NCBI RefSeq assembly: GCF_000149955.1
Contig: NC_030991.1
Location: 2,911,571 to 2,975,570 of the forward strand
DNA from: Fusarium oxysporum f. sp. lycopersici 4287
Taxonomy: Eukaryota > Ascomycota > Sordariomycetes > Hypocreales > Nectriaceae
Length of the DNA stretch: 64,000 nucleotides
Direction of reading: 5' to 3'
Shown here: one piece after another, positions 1 through 13,225 of the stretch
How positions within the stretch are numbered: position 1 is the stretch's first letter
Layout: every line of letters starts with the position of its first letter
The notes under the pieces: model-generated
The model's database searches: none
What the model was told of the DNA's origin: nothing
The model's input: the letters and a program-made list of their open reading frames with translations, nothing else
Translations under genes and position numbers: made by a program

Positions 1-1096
1 ATGCGGGCCGAAGTTGCTGAAGTGATGGCAGTCCCAAGGCCAACAGCGGAGGCTATGCAGTGGCAGCTCGGTGAAGCAGATATGGCCCGACGTACAGGCG
101 CCATCCCTTCCTCTCTGGCTGCAGTTAATGTTGATAGGAACTACAATTTTCTAAGTTCACCCTTACCGAGGGAACTTAACTCGCAGCACTCTTCACTACA
201 AAATGATGGCTTCCCGTGCGTCGTTGCGGTTCAACACCCAAGCTTTTGCGATAAATCGTTCCCCGACTTATCGGAGCACAAGTAGGTAGTGCTGATAACA
301 CCTCATCATAGTAAATTCACTAACATATCCAAGTGTGCACCTTAACCGTTGCCATTCACCTATGGACTGGTGCAAAGACTGTCTGCAAAAGGTCTGTTGC
401 GACTTAAGAGAAGAGGCTGTAGCCAAGGCAATGGCCATTCACGAGAAAAGCTGCACGAAAAACCCCACGGAGAAGAACAAGCTCCGTTGGCAAAAACACT
501 ACATTATTGACGACGGGGTGTGGATGGATTTTAAGCGGAAAAAATGGAAAGACATTGATGTTCCTAAGAAATTTGATCAAGATGGTCACCGGGAACCTGT
601 TCCTCAGAGGAGGTGGAGACAGATTAGCGAATTGATCTTTCCCAGCAGGCCTACAGACACGCTACCATCGGCTACCTGCCAAAAGTCAATTCTTTTACCG
701 CACCCTTTGCCTGCGATCCCTGATCCCGCCGAAGTTCAGTATCCTCGTGGCAAAGAAAAACAGCGGAATGGCTTACGCCAAAAATCGCTGATCTGCCCCC
801 CACGTCCTTCCGCTGTTTTTCCTGACCCCTCAGAGTATGCACCAGGGCCACGTTTAGCTCCAACCCAATACCAACTGCCACCTCGTACGCTTCCTGGGGT
901 TGCTGAACTCACCAGTGGCGTCAGCCCCTATATCAAGTCTGCTGCAGTACCTAACATAGGCCCTATAACTGGGGCCAGCCAAGGTTCTACGTATTCAAGC
1001 TTCGCGAGTTACTCGTTTGCATGGGCCGGGTCTAAACGAAGAGCTCCCTCAGAGCAATGCCACCACAAAGCAAACCAGCGGCGCCGAATCACATAG
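1..1096 (+). CDS. C2H2-like zinc-finger protein, two exons, 5' end may be cut by window
   Basis: The reading frame is open from the first base of the window, so the true start may lie upstream. A 52-nt intron at 282-333 (donor GTAGGT, branch-like ACTAAC, acceptor CCAAG) joins the first exon to the 335-1096 reading frame in phase. The join makes a finger-like stretch, CDKSFPDLSEHNVHLNRCH, that neither frame shows alone. A second Cys/His cluster follows (WCKDC ... IHEKSC). The rest is Pro/Ser/Arg-rich, low complexity and ends RRRIT. Zinc-binding clusters plus a disordered tail fit a fungal nuclear or regulatory protein, but I recognise no named family. Without the intron the 335 frame would need a GTG start, which argues for the spliced model. 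Confidence 0.55.
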
Positions 1097-3326
1097 CTTA
1101 CACCTCCCTAGGTAATTATATCTGATACGGACTTCGGAATCCTCTTGGATGGTTTTGGGTCCTGATCTTGCTGTTAATCTTGGTGACAAGAAAATCTTGT
1201 TACTTCTGTTGTTCTTCTCTGTTTCTTTCTTTTTATCTTGCCCTAATCTATCATGAAGGCCATACTCAGCGGCCGTAATTACTATCTCCTACGAGTCTCA
1301 TTTGGAGAGTTAAAGAATATCGAAATACATAACGTTAAAAACCTATGTTCACTAGACAAAGTGGTCAAGTTATCGGGTGCTGGAATGGCCGAAACACAAT
1401 CGACTGATGAGCTCCGTTGTAGCAGACAATCGTGTACACGCATTAGACTTTGCGATGCCTATCTAAAAATTCGGGTGGAGTGACTATTCAGGTATGTGCA
1501 AGCTATGTATAATGTATTGTTAATTGATTGCTTGATGTCTGTATCAAATCTCGAGAAAGTGTTTGCTTCCATCCAGCCAACTCGATGTAGGAACCAATAT
1601 GGCTTGAACAGTGGCTTGGCTGACCCCCGCACAAGAGTTGGTGTGGCGAATATGGGTCTTGCGCCTTCATTTGAAACGCCTGCGGACCGTGGTGCACAGA
1701 AGATCTTTACAAAGTGGAGGGCAATCTTGTGGTATCTCATTGCGGGTGCCTGATCAACCACCGCTCCTACCCGCCAGGGAACGGAAATAAGGCTGATGCG
1801 CTGGATGCTAGCGTCCCGGGGAAAGCATGGTTCTAGCCCCCAACATGAGCAGATCCCTCGTAACCGACCATGCGCCGGGTATGACAGTACCCCCACTATC
1901 TTATCCAGCTCTGCTTGCCGTGACAGGGATTCATGGCGTGTGTCGCCCCCATCGAGAAACCGAGATGCTGACCGAGACTAGCGTGTGGGACTGTTAAGCA
2001 TTGTTGGCCGTTTCGAGTTACATACACAGTGCCTTTCATGAGGTAATTTAAACAGCAATTACTAGTACTTCCTCATATGGGCCCTTGACAGATCTCACTA
2101 GCCAAAATCGTGATTGCGATCCGTAACGATGAACAAACCGGATTTTATCCATGAGAGACACATGGACAAGACTCACCAACTTTGCTGTTGGCCATTTCAT
2201 CAACTTAGCAGGCTCGTAGACGCTACTGCGTCGAGTAGAAGGCATGGATCGAGCCACCACAGGAGTTTCACAGCTCACCATCATCTCGGGATCAATTTTT
2301 CTGTTGGAGCCAGCATGACTCCCGCTGTCGTTTGAAAGGAACCACGTAGTCATTTTCTTCGACGTTTTCAAGTTGTTAGTTGAAGCTGCATCTCGTTGGG
2401 CCGACTCATTCATGTCTCTATGCTGCAATTGACTTCAGAACTGACAGTTGGTGTTCCAAACTTGGCCACTGTGCTGAGAAGGATGCTCCAGATGTCCAGT
2501 ACACTCAAACGATCATTGGATGATTGATATGAATTGACGTGAATTGATCCCTGACCAACTGAAAAAACGTGTATTGTAGAAGGTCTTGTGTTGAGCGCAC
2601 ACGCCCCTCCAATAGGAACCCCCAAAAATAAGACACGGGACGTGGGGATGGGCCTGCTGATATGGCCCCTCTATGACTGTTGATGCTACTCGCGAAGCGG
2701 CAACGGCGCCTGGAAAGGGGATAGAATGGCGAACCGATAGACATAGGAATTGCTAAAGCACCCTAAATACCGTATTTGACGCAGAGTACCTGTGTCAAGT
2801 CTCCATACCTGACAGCGTCGCGGCTTGTTGGTTTCGTTGCCCCGTGATAGTCTAGCCAATCAATCTTGCTGTCGCCCGCATGAAGGAACAGCTCATGCAG
2901 GGTGGTGCGCAAAGATATCAAAGCTCGTTCCCGCGCTCGCTAAAGCTATTGAGATGGTGTCATGTTGACGGGGAAGCCTATCCGGTAGGTCAATATGGAG
3001 CTAGAAACTAGCCCTCTTCTGGCTTCTCCCACCAAGAGACATGATTGAGCAATTGAGGATGCATTGACTTGCAAGGGGCAACATCTAACATCTTTTTTTT
3101 TTGCTTCTGGTGGTTTACACCCACGTGTCTCGGTATGGCATGTTTGGCTTATATAGTGGGAGTACCCAGCATACCAGCATGTTTAGCTGTTGTGTCAGTC
3201 ATCATTGCTACATTATTTTGTTCCTAATTTTTGAACCTGTCTTGTTCCCGACGCTCCTTTTGTAGACGACTGCACATTCTACGACTACACTATTATCAAC
3301 AAAACACTATTTAATTCTCATTTACA
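1097..3326. other. No supported gene
   Basis: Only short, overlapping, compositionally unconvincing reading frames are present on both strands (for example 145 codons at 1459-1896 minus). The last 150 bases before 3327 contain a TATATAG-like string and are pyrimidine-rich, as expected for the promoter of the next gene. Confidence 0.5.
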
Positions 3327-5056
3327 ATGCCCTTCGGTCTAGATACTCACTTCTTGACCGTGGATGCGAATGCCATCTACAAGGTCAACACTGGCGATCT
3401 CACTAACCTGTATAGCATGTTGACTGGTAAGTTGATCTTATATACGTTAACTTCTCATGTGCTAATATGCCAGTCTTCTCTCGATGTGGAGACTCTATTG
3501 AACATGGACGAAGACTAGAGAATTTCAGCTGGCGAAGTTGGCCAATCCTGAAAAAAGAGACCTTTGTTGTCTACAACGAGGAAACGACGGCTCCTACCCC
3601 TGAGACTCTTCCGCAGAACATTTCTTCCGGGTCGAGTATATCTGATCTGCCTCAACTATCTGACAGTGTTGCGTCTCTCGTAGACGAAGAGGCCCTCGAT
3701 TTTACTTCAGTATCAGCACCACTTGAGGTCGCCCGCCCTCGTGTACGACGTACAGACTCTTACGCAAGTACCGGAAGCAAGCGTGGATGCCACATCAGCT
3801 CTGGTAACTTTAGGGAGATGATTGTTTCTATCGTCGAGGACAACGGTCTTCTGTCGGCTCCTCCTCCTGTTGCTCCTATTACCAAGGAGTCCTTGACAGT
3901 TCTTCCTGCTTGCGAGCGATCTGGTTCCGACTCTCAATCACCTGTGAAGTCTACTGCAGCTTCAGAGGGCTCACCAAAGCCTTCCCCTCAAAGCCCTCCC
4001 CTCACTACTTTTGTGCGCGGCTTCCATCCTCGTCGAGTTTCTATCTCTAGAACTACTGGCGCTGCTCAATCATCAGACGCGATTCCCGAGCCCAAGTCGT
4101 CGCTTGCTGCCAAGGTGGCGCAATCGAAGAAGCCCACCCGCTTTGCGCTTGGTGGCTCATGTTCGTCTAGTGAGCAGGACCAAAGCTTCGGCAACAGCAA
4201 GTCCTCCATCCCCATCATCAAGAAGCCCGTGTGTCAGATCGGCGACTCGTCTGAAGAGGACGGCTCCATGAAGAGTGCCATGGCTTCATCTCGACCTAAC
4301 CCGCTCCTCTCTGCACGCAAGAAGCAGGCTTCGTTCAGTAACAACGTCATGACACGAACAATCGATGATGAAGCTGCTGTAGACTCGGATACTGACGACT
4401 ACATCGACGAGAGTGCCATTGATGACGATGACGACTCTTCAGACTGGGAGGACGCAATGGGGGAGAGCGGCAAATCCAGCATGGACCACAAGTTCTTCCA
4501 GCGAGTGGACTCTAAGCCCAACTTGACCTCGCGACGATCGCTTATTACTCTCATGTTTGCTGAGAATGATCGCGCCCGCAATCTTGGTAACCACGCTTCC
4601 CACTCGACATCGGCCATTCTCCGATCTCGTACGGCCCATGGCCTGTCGCTCGGTGCTTCACGTCATGATTCTGACGCGGCTCCCCTGATGATGAAGGGTA
4701 AGCGTCTTCCAGGTCTCAAGCCTATTCATGTACCAAGGCCTAACGCTCAGACCATCATGACCGGCCCCCAACACATCCAGCCTCAAGCTGCGCTGTCACC
4801 TCGCACCACTCGTCGCAACATGTTGGGGACTGAGTTAACCGAGTCTCTTCGACGTCACCTCCTCTGGGAACGACAGGTGAAGTCGTCGACAGCCAATGCC
4901 GTCCTCAAGCGACGACATACATCACACGGCGTGGCCGACCTGAAGCAGTATCCAGAGAAGTCTTGCATGAAGAAGAGCGAGGATGTAAACGCGAGCAGCT
5001 GGAACCGATACTTTTCCAAGGAGGCTACCGATGGATACCACTCCAAGGGCTGGTGA
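3327..5056 (+). CDS. AreA N-terminal-like (DUF1752) / DUF3295-type regulatory protein
   Basis: Two exons with a 47-nt intron at 3427-3473 (GTAAGT ... CTAAT ... CAG). Splicing links MPFGLDTHFLTVDANAIYKV to the motif RCGDSIEHGRRLENFSWRSW, which matches the short N-terminal domain shared by the nitrogen GATA factor AreA and related fungal proteins (DUF1752). There is no GATA finger. The body is Ser-rich with an acidic run DDDDDSSDWEDAMGESG. The C-terminus, ELTESLRRHLLWERQ through NAVLKRRHTS, LKQYPEK and GYHSKGW, is what I associate with DUF3295. This is a predicted cytosolic or nuclear regulator of about 546 residues with no enzymatic motif. It appears intact, with a pyrimidine-rich promoter. 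The family call is from motif memory; a role in nitrogen signalling is only inferred. Confidence 0.8.
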
Positions 5057-6542
5057 ATTGTTCTCATTCTACCTACAACGCGACATGTGATATAGGAATG
5101 TATGACAGTATTCATGGTTACCATCAAGTCGAGACTGGAGCTCGAGATATCACAGGCAATGATTGTTGACACGAAATCCGCTCATGTTCTGATTGCGCCG
5201 GCAAATTACTGGTATTATTCTATAGCAAGATTTCGCAGCTTCGAAGCCTAATGCACAAAGGACTGAAGTGCACCAAATGGTGAGCATGCTGCGGCAGTAC
5301 AGGTAGTCCACTATAGAAAATAGAGGACGGCTCACATCAGGGACGGGAGAAGGACAAGGCAAATCATGGGAATCGCGGTAATTGACGACATTGGAGAGAA
5401 CCCTCACCATGAAGCCAAATTCTCTGCCAGTGTCATTCGTTACCGGGAAGTACATCGGTAGGAGACACGAATGCATCTTAAGAAAAGTTCGGAACTCGTC
5501 CTCCTTGATTACCATCATTAGTGCACATTATTCTCACTCAACTCTCCCGGCCATCAGATGCCACTATCGGCCGCCAACCGTTTCTTAGGTTGTACACACT
5601 GCTCAAGACTTGTAGCTGAGCTTCCAGATCGGACGGGGTCGCGGGGATGATATCACCAAAACGGGGACACCTAGGTGAACGCTGGTGTCGGCGAGCAAAA
5701 GACACAGCCATATAGTTGAAGGTTTAATGTTGGCATCAGGTACATAAAATAGAACTCGCTGCTGCTATTCCTCAGCCTGTCCTGTCTCGTTGCTCCGCTG
5801 CTGGAACTCTTGCTTTGATATATAGCGTAATTATGGACGGAAAAGAAAAGAGTGACGGAAACTCGTATTCTGGTTGTCGAGTGGATGATTATAGACGGTG
5901 ATTGGAGTGCCAGAGAAACATAGTGCTCAAGGGACAAATCTCCATTTAGGAGTTCGTAACACAAAATTATCCAACCAATATTCACAACACGCCACAAGCG
6001 ACAGCTTGAAAGATGCTGCCGATCGTCGGTGCCAGTATCGGAGAAGCCCGGCTTTTGGCGGTTCGGACCCATACCTTCACTCTCTGGCCTAAGCCATCCG
6101 CAAAGGGAGCAAAAAAACGAAGGGGAGAGCTCCTTTGATGGGTTGGTCATACCTTTGATAACAGCCCCTCACCTTGCTCGTTCCTACAGTGGACTCGAGG
6201 CACAAGTGCGATCGACGAGAGCGCAACTCAAGCATTACTACCCTTGAATCTCTCAGCGCCCCTGGCTGCCCCATCTGATCCTCCTTTCCCCGGCAGACCT
6301 GGCCATCCTTGCCGGGATCGGTACCCTCTTTCATGTCTTACTGGTTCTGCTTTACTTTTTTCTAGACCCTTGTCAGTGTGGATGTGACGAATAATACACT
6401 TTCACAACGTTTGCGGTAAAGGTTTAATATAAGGACCATCCCAGCTGAAGGCCGACAGCGATGCTATAAAGATACCGTTCTTTCTCTCCGTGGCAATATA
6501 TGACCGAGGATATAATGCCCGTTTCAATGCAAATCTGTTATC
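5057..6542. other. No supported gene
   Basis: Short frames on both strands (up to 159 codons at 5671-6150 minus) show no family signature. I read this as the 3' flank of the DUF3295-type gene plus the promoter of the next gene. Confidence 0.5.
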
Positions 6543-7890
6543 ATGCCTATAACACAGAAAGAACTCAAACAGCTGCTAGCAGCTCCTGCTCTTGAGGCAC
6601 CGAATGGAGTTACGCCGGAGTTTGAAAACCCCCCGAACGGTAATATCCTTGCGTATAGGATCACAACTTTCTGCATGGTGCTTACAACCCTCTGTGTCAT
6701 TATTCGACTGTATGGCAGATGGTTGCTGGAGCGTAAGCTTGGTGGTATCCAGGAAGGCAAGTGACTAACCTTGGGTGCCTAGCACGAGAGCTAACAACAA
6801 TACCGTCTCCAGCCTTTATGATCTGTGCCTATGTGCGTTCCCCTCGACCCTCTTCGCTCGATTTACTACCGCGCGATCATAATCAATGAACTAACGAACG
6901 GACGTTAGGGAGCTTTTTGTGGTGCTATCTTTGCTGCATACGCATTCATAAACAGTCCTGGCTCCTACGTGCATACATGGAATCTACGAAGGAGTGATCT
7001 CGTCGAGCCCTTTCGAGTAAGTCGCATACCTCTCCAACGTTCTTCGAATAGCGGCCCACACGCTTCAGCTTATCCTCGTCTACAGATGCTGCTATTCCGC
7101 CGCTCTTCCATGCATCAAGTCCGCCATTCTGGTCGACTGGTGTCAAGTCTTTGCAACTCAAAGAGATAGAAAAAATGTCTTCTGGGTGGTAAGCATAGCT
7201 CTCATTGTCCTCCAGTGTGCCTGGGGAGTTATCTATATCGTACTTCTCAACCTACAATGCAACCCTCACCATGGCATATGGGAATTTTGGGTGTGTGAAG
7301 AGCGTTACAAACTTTCCGATATCATGCTGGCATCACCGATCATCCAACTAGTCACCGATGTCATCATAGCAATGCTCCCTCAGACAAAAATTTGGGGTTT
7401 GCAGATGAGCTGGCAGCGAAGAACTATTGTAGCTATCTTTTTCGGTGTCAGTGCCATGTAAGCCCCCTTCAACCTCGCGAGTCACGATCATAGATGCTGA
7501 CTCCCATCCAGTGCCTGTATCGCCGCAAGCTTTGTTTTGTACTACACTGTCACCTTTACCAAGGAAGAAGACACCATGTGGAATATTGGACCTTTGCGAT
7601 CCTGGTCCGATTTGGAGATGACATGCGGTTTTTTCATTCTCTCAGCGACCCGCATCCGTAAAATGGTTGCCAAAAGCAGGCTTTTTGTAACAGTTAAAAA
7701 CTTTCTCGACATGACTATCAAATCTCGAGACCCTCCGAATGAGAACTTCGGTCCTCAATTCGTTTTTAACCCACACGACAAACTTAATCAGACCTCAGAC
7801 AACTCCTCCCAGCTCCATAAACATGGTGTTTCAATGGACAACCTAACTTCGGGCTCACAGGAGCAACTGCGGCCAGGAGAGCAGGTATGA
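6543..7890 (+). CDS. Fungal rhodopsin-like (PTH11-type) integral membrane protein
   Basis: Five exons give about 369 residues: 6543-6756, 6813-6832, 6909-7016, 7069-7457, 7512-7890. All four introns are phase-consistent. The first uses a GC donor (GCAAGT), and the second exon is only 20 nt. About seven hydrophobic segments are seen, near residues 36-60, 72-92, 115-136, 150-175, 205-224, 236-262 and 275-295. The layout, with the late WSDLEMTCGFFILSATRI segment, fits the Fung_rhodopsin family common in Sordariomycetes. Members are plasma-membrane proteins, some receptor-like (PTH11 of Magnaporthe); ligands are mostly unknown. No CFEM domain precedes it. The tail after residue 300 is hydrophilic and cytosolic-looking. 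It appears intact. Confidence 0.85.
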
Positions 7891-8584
7891 GTGGCTATGC
7901 CGTGTTTCTTGTGGCACAAAAAACTACCCGAAGTAATGGTCCAGCATTGGCTCGAGATATGGTATCTTATGATTACCTCGATGAGGCTCTTAGCATATGA
8001 AGAGCCAAGTATTGGCTTCTTTTCCTTCCGTTTGTTCTCCTTTCTTGTCTTGTATCACTTTTATTACTTTTCATTTGTTATATTTACACAGAAAGTGCTT
8101 CCTCCTGTTGTACTCTCCTAGCCAAAAGTCTCCTTCCATGTTTATACTGTCACGCCACTCCTACATAGCCCCTCATTAATTAATTATTAATGCAATATAG
8201 TGGTATATTGCAGCAATATTCTTCAATACCACCCTTTTTTGTTGTGAATGCGATTTCCCTGTCTGAAGAGAGTTCACCGCATATTGATGCGCTAAAGAGA
8301 CGGCAATCGGATATCTCTGTGGTGATTTGTAAGGGTGTGGAAAGGCGGGATATCGTGTCGATGTCGCGAAGTGGTTGAGGGATGCATCAGAGTGAATCGA
8401 ATTAGAGTCGCATGAGTGGTGGTACCTTGCACCTGCCGTAAAGCTAATACATCCCTTCCGCCAAGCCTTGCAGGGGTGGTACCCCGCTAAGCCAGCCCGC
8501 CTCGAGAAGCCGGGGGCTAGAACATAATTAGACTACTAGCCTGCCGTAATCGTAGCGCAGGTGCTTTATACAGTGTTGCACTTG
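7891..8584. other. No supported gene; repeat-like GC-rich patch
   Basis: T-rich 3' flank of the membrane-protein gene. Around 8418-8500 there is a GC-rich patch with two direct occurrences of a GTGGTACC word, resembling transposon-end debris, but no boundaries can be set. Confidence 0.35.
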
Positions 8585-8705
8585 AGTGGCGGTTCCCGAG
8601 CTAGGAATGCCAAGACGCACTAACGGCGCAAGGATCACACGCAGCACAGCTCATCTTCTTTTCGTGGCGTTCCCCGAACTAGGAACGCCAAGACGCGCCA
8701 CCAGC
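8585..8705 (+). repeat. Two diverged copies of a stem-loop repeat
   Basis: Two copies of about 45 bp (8585-8632 and 8662-8705) share the words GAAC/GAGCTAGGAA and GCCAAGACGC. In the second, GGCGTTCC (8666-8673) and GGAACGCC (8682-8689) form a perfect 8-bp stem with an 8-nt loop. The first copy is an imperfect version. The origin is unknown. Confidence 0.6.
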
Positions 8706-9525
8706 ACAACACATGATGAATCTATTTCAATGGATGGTATCAAATCAAGTTGTATGAATTACTACGCCAAGAACGTCAGCCATTGACCAGGATGCACCGG
8801 CCTTTGCAGGCACACTCTGAAGCTTTAGGAAAACCGACAACCCTCTGGAAGCTTCGACGTCGACAGCTCCTTAGTAACCTTCAGCCGGCTAACTAGGGTG
8901 CGGTAAGAACGTTTGGAAGTTGCTCTGTCCCGAGAGTTACCCTGAAAGCGATTCACGCGCCTTTGAAACGTACCTTGATAAGAAAAAACGCCTTCTGTTT
9001 TATGCGCACCATATCACAGTTACCTCACCAGCTATGATACAGCGATATGTGGCCTTGGGCGGGTCGAGTCCTGCTGATGAATGCAAATAAGGTCAACTTA
9101 GCCATACGTTTCTGGCCCTCTACTTATTCTTAAAGTGGTTATTACATATGTATCGTGTTGATACAATCTAAATATATGCTAAAGTGATACTCAACCGTTG
9201 GCTTCATTTGCGTACGGAAACGTCTAAACTAGTCACTGTATCGATATTTTTGGGTCAGACCAGCTCGAAGGTATTGGAGTGAACCGCCGGCTAGTAATAA
9301 CATACTTAGATCAGTGTCTCTGAGCCGTCCGCCTGAAGAACGCAGAATCCAAGTTTTCACTTGAGGGTCAGGAATTGCTAAACAGCTTTTCAAGACCTAT
9401 TACGAGAATAGTGAGCATGCTAATATCCCTCAATACGTTAGCTTTAGAAAGTATATTCAAGACTACAGCAAAGCTACCATTAACCGCACAAGAGACATGC
9501 TATGGATCTATGTACATTCTGAAAC
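8706..9525. other. No supported gene
   Basis: AT-moderate sequence without coding signal. It lies downstream of the minus-strand gene that ends at 9526. Confidence 0.45.
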
Positions 9526-12310
9526 TCATTGCTTCAGATATTGTTCCCATACATCAAGCCCAGGAATCCAATGAGTAGCCTCAGAGTGTTTTGAAACTTG
9601 TTCAAGGACATTAATGTTATCCGCACTTCTAGCGGCAAGCTCTGGTTGGCGTAATTGCTCAAGTACTTTCTGTTGAGACAGATGGAGGACCTTAGCGGCA
9701 TGGCCACTCGTGGGTGGAATCTTGTTGACCGTTTCTATCGCTTTCACCCATCCTTCCAGTGCCCGATCCCACTGACGCTGCAAATGTGCTAACTTCGCCG
9801 TCGAGATATGAAATCGGAGTGCAGTTTCTTTCGAGAGGCCGACAAGTTTATCGCTTGATTCATCGCCCGCAGGTTCGCCCGTAACGTTTCGTGTTCGCCC
9901 AGCCGCAGCATTGCACTCTTTTCGCGCGTCCAAGAGGCAGTTCTCAGCTTCGTACCACTCGTTTTGAAACATGAAACATTCGGCAAGAATGACGAGGGAG
10001 ATGGCATGGAAATCCAAGGAATATTGACGATTTCTCAGCACTAATTCTGCTTGCTTCTTCGCCTCTTCATATTTTTTCAAGCAGAACATCGTATCGGCCA
10101 TCTGGAGGGCAACGGCCCCTGACATCTCGCCCCAAGAGAGCTGAGGATGCCTTGACATCGTTTCATACACCGTCTCGAGGCATTTTTGAGACTCTTCAAG
10201 TTGGCCTTGGAAGCGAAGTATTTTTCCCCTGAATAGATTCAGCTCGCAGCAAACTACGACTTCCATAAGCGAAAGAGGTTGCAATGGTTGCCACTGATTG
10301 AGCATCTCTATCGCCCGGGAGAGTTGCTCTTCTTGGAAGTAGTGTAATGCATCTTGGTGCCTGTCACGGCCCATCAATGCATTCTCTCTTCTATTCGAGG
10401 GATTAAGTAGTTGAGAATGCGTAATCCGTTGTGCTGATGGTCTCAACTCGTGAGCATCGGTCTGGGGGAGTTTGCGGTCCAGCAAAGACTGCCTGTGTCT
10501 TAGGGAAATGCGCAGATATGGGTCTGTATTTGGTATAGAGGCAATTAGACCTTCCGCTTCCTGTATCGAAAACTCCTTCCAGGTCCGCCCAGGGTAGAAG
10601 GACGACTCGAGAAGGCCATTTGCGACCGCAGGCCTCAAATCTGAGGGAATTCGACCGTAGCCATCTTCGATTTTGATAGAGCTGAGGGTATGCTGAATGT
10701 GTTTCTTCAGCATAACCTTGTTCAGCCGCGGGTTCCTGTGCAAAATATTAGGATAAACATGAGTCCCTTCAGAATTAGCACTCACCCATCATTAACATTC
10801 TTCATGGGTATAGCACTAAATACTAGTCGAAGGGCCTCTAGCCTCCAGCGACGGCAAAGTTCAGGTTCCAAGGAGTTCACTCTTTCCACTCTGTGGTAGG
10901 GAGTAACAATCCAAGAGTCTTCGACACTATGAGGACTAACCAAACCTTGTTGCGTAAGTTCCTGAAGTGCAGAACACAATGACAGCTCGTTCCTCAACAG
11001 CATCTTGAGTTCAATGTTGATGCTCGACTCTAGAAACATACGTGATCCGTCACTAGCCCAACAATATGTCCCTCCAGCCCCAGAATGGAGCAAGGCAGTT
11101 GGGATTTCCGCGTCTGCGAGGAAACAGAGCAAAGTATACAGTGAATCAAGGTCCCTTTGCCGTATTCGAGACGGTGCTGTGCCAAAATTTGTAAAGTTTT
11201 CAGAAGGGGGGGTTAGTAAGGTGTTTGCGTGCTGTGATGAAACAGGAGCACCTTCAACTGCCTTCTCGTATTCCCCCATGATTGGAGGGCTATTGCCATT
11301 GTTGGGCAGTGCGCGAACAGAGATCTGTGCTGCATAATGAGTTAACCATAGTCATCCAGGCTTCAAGGCTCGAACTCACTAGGGTAATCCAAGATATTGC
11401 AAAGACTTGTCCTTGCATATTCCGAGGCGCCTGTTGCCGCTAACACCACATTTGAATCCCATAATTCTTTCAATACTCCCGGAACTTTTGCTTGCACGGA
11501 ACCTTCCAATCTGACGCGGGATGAGAAGCAATTTTTAGCTACAGGTCGAGTATACTGACTTGGATCGGGATGAGGAGAGGGCATAGAGAAGCCCAAGCGA
11601 AACACGTTTGACTTCGGGAAAGAGCGATTCAGCATGATTGAAGATCGTCAACCACCTCTCTCCAATATATATTCCCTTCCGTAGCGAGTCTGTAACGTGT
11701 CGGGGATATCCGTACAACTTAGCCACGTCCGATACAAGCGTTCCTGACTCTTTGCCTGCGGAAACCTTGATGATGGCTAATGCGACCTGATGGAGCAGCT
11801 TTTTTCTATACCAATATTCCAGGCGTTGTTCGAATTCTTTAGTTTTTCGCTCAACACGATACAGTTGGCATTTGCGTTCTTCAGGACATAAGGTTTTAAA
11901 GAACTCTGATAGCTGCTTAATACCGACCTCCTCTGTGATGGAAGGAATAACCGCCTGGCCGAGCTCGTCTTCAACTGGTGTGTGGAAAGGACTTGTCGCG
12001 TTGTGTTGGTTTGATGAAGAGTAACAAGTCTGGACGAAGAGATGCGGCGCCTTCCGATACGTTTGCTGTAGGAGATGGAGCTACTCAATATTAGCGATAC
12101 AGAACCGGACGATTTTCTGCCCAATACTGTGCTCACATCTGAGTAAGTGAGAATATCAAAGCGTTCCTGTAGAAGCTTTTCGTGGAGAAGCATGCTGAAG
12201 TTAGGGCGAAAGTATGCGTGATTTAATCGCCCTCCAAGTTGGGCCGGCACGTTTTTCCGTACTCCAGCTCCATCATTTTCTCCCCTGGTTTTACTACGTA
12301 ATCTGGCCAA
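9526..12310 (-). CDS. Multi-exon protein with C-terminal TPR-like repeats, one frame break
   Basis: Minus-strand exons, each with phase-consistent junctions: 12310-12137, 12080 onward, a segment ending at 11380, 11329-10786 and 10735-9526. Introns are 12136-12081, 11379-11330 and 10785-10736. Between about 11690 and 11600 the reading moves from the frame of KGIYIGERWLTIF to the frame of FRLGFSMPSPHPDPSQY. No good intron explains this, so a 1-bp frameshift or sequence error is likely. The final exon carries repeated helical pairs (LSRAIEMLNQ, LEESQKCLETVYETM, YEEAKKQAELVLR, WYEAENCLLDARKE, WDRALEGWVKAIE) typical of tetratricopeptide repeats, which mediate protein binding. The N-terminal part has a possible DNA-binding-like helical stretch (SDVAKLYGYPRHVTDSLRKG). 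Family unknown. The single-gene assembly is inferred from the matching splice phases. Confidence 0.6.
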
Positions 12311-13225
12311 GCGCGCAGAGCCGGAAGCGGCACGGGATTTATCCGTACAAAGTACCGCGAAACCTCCTGACTTACGTCATATTATTATTCAATCTTACTT
12401 ACTTACCCCCCTTCGATAGTGTCTGTCTCCTGCCTGATTGTTATTGTAGATGGAGTTAACCGTGAGTGTGTTGTTACTCTATTCCAGAATGCTCCCTGTT
12501 GAACTTGAATCGCACGTGGATCACGACACATGATGCTTCATCGCGGGATGAGAGTTGAGGTAAAGAGCGCCATAGGCAGGGTCTCGTAACCGAGGGAGGT
12601 TAGCCGTGCGTAGATTGTAGTCTACATCACCAACGCACTAAGACGTAATTGCACTAGATTGCAGCCATGGTCTTGCCACAGGGCCAACCTCCAGCAGCCC
12701 CGTTTTCTTTTCTTTTGCTCGCTGCAAGTCCAGCCAAATCTGCCGCCCTACCTGCTTATGGGAGTGTAGAGAACATGTTAGATACGCACAAATTCGATGG
12801 GGTGAAACGCCTCACGGACAGACTGATCAAAGAATCAAGTCGACAATTAAGTCAACAATCAATAACATCACAACATTCAGCTCCACTTGGATACACTCAC
12901 CCCATCGTATTCGTGAGCATCTAAGAATTCCCAGCCGCCAATCTAACAGAACATTGCCCCGGTGAACAGTAAGAATGCACCAACATATGGCCCGTGCTTC
13001 ATGCCCACCATTGATGGATCGGCTTCTCCCTGACAAACCGCCAAGCAATCTACATATTACCAACCTCCATGATGAATGTCCACGACAGGGTGTGGATCCA
13101 GCCATTGGGTTTGATTTGACGATGTCCGGTGTCGAGACGGCATTCATTCTCATCAGAACTGGCTGTGCTTCTTCAACCTACATACAGACGTGCATGCGTT
13201 TGTTTATCTGGTTGGTTGACATGTA
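12311..13225. other. No supported gene
   Basis: 5' flank of the TPR-like gene, then short opposing frames without family signal. It leads into the left GCTAACAT-type repeat array. Confidence 0.4.

Noticed and set aside
1459..1896. 145-codon minus frame and its overlapping plus frame 1496-1753
   Set aside because: Both strands open over the same bases, no family signal, no supporting splice or promoter context.
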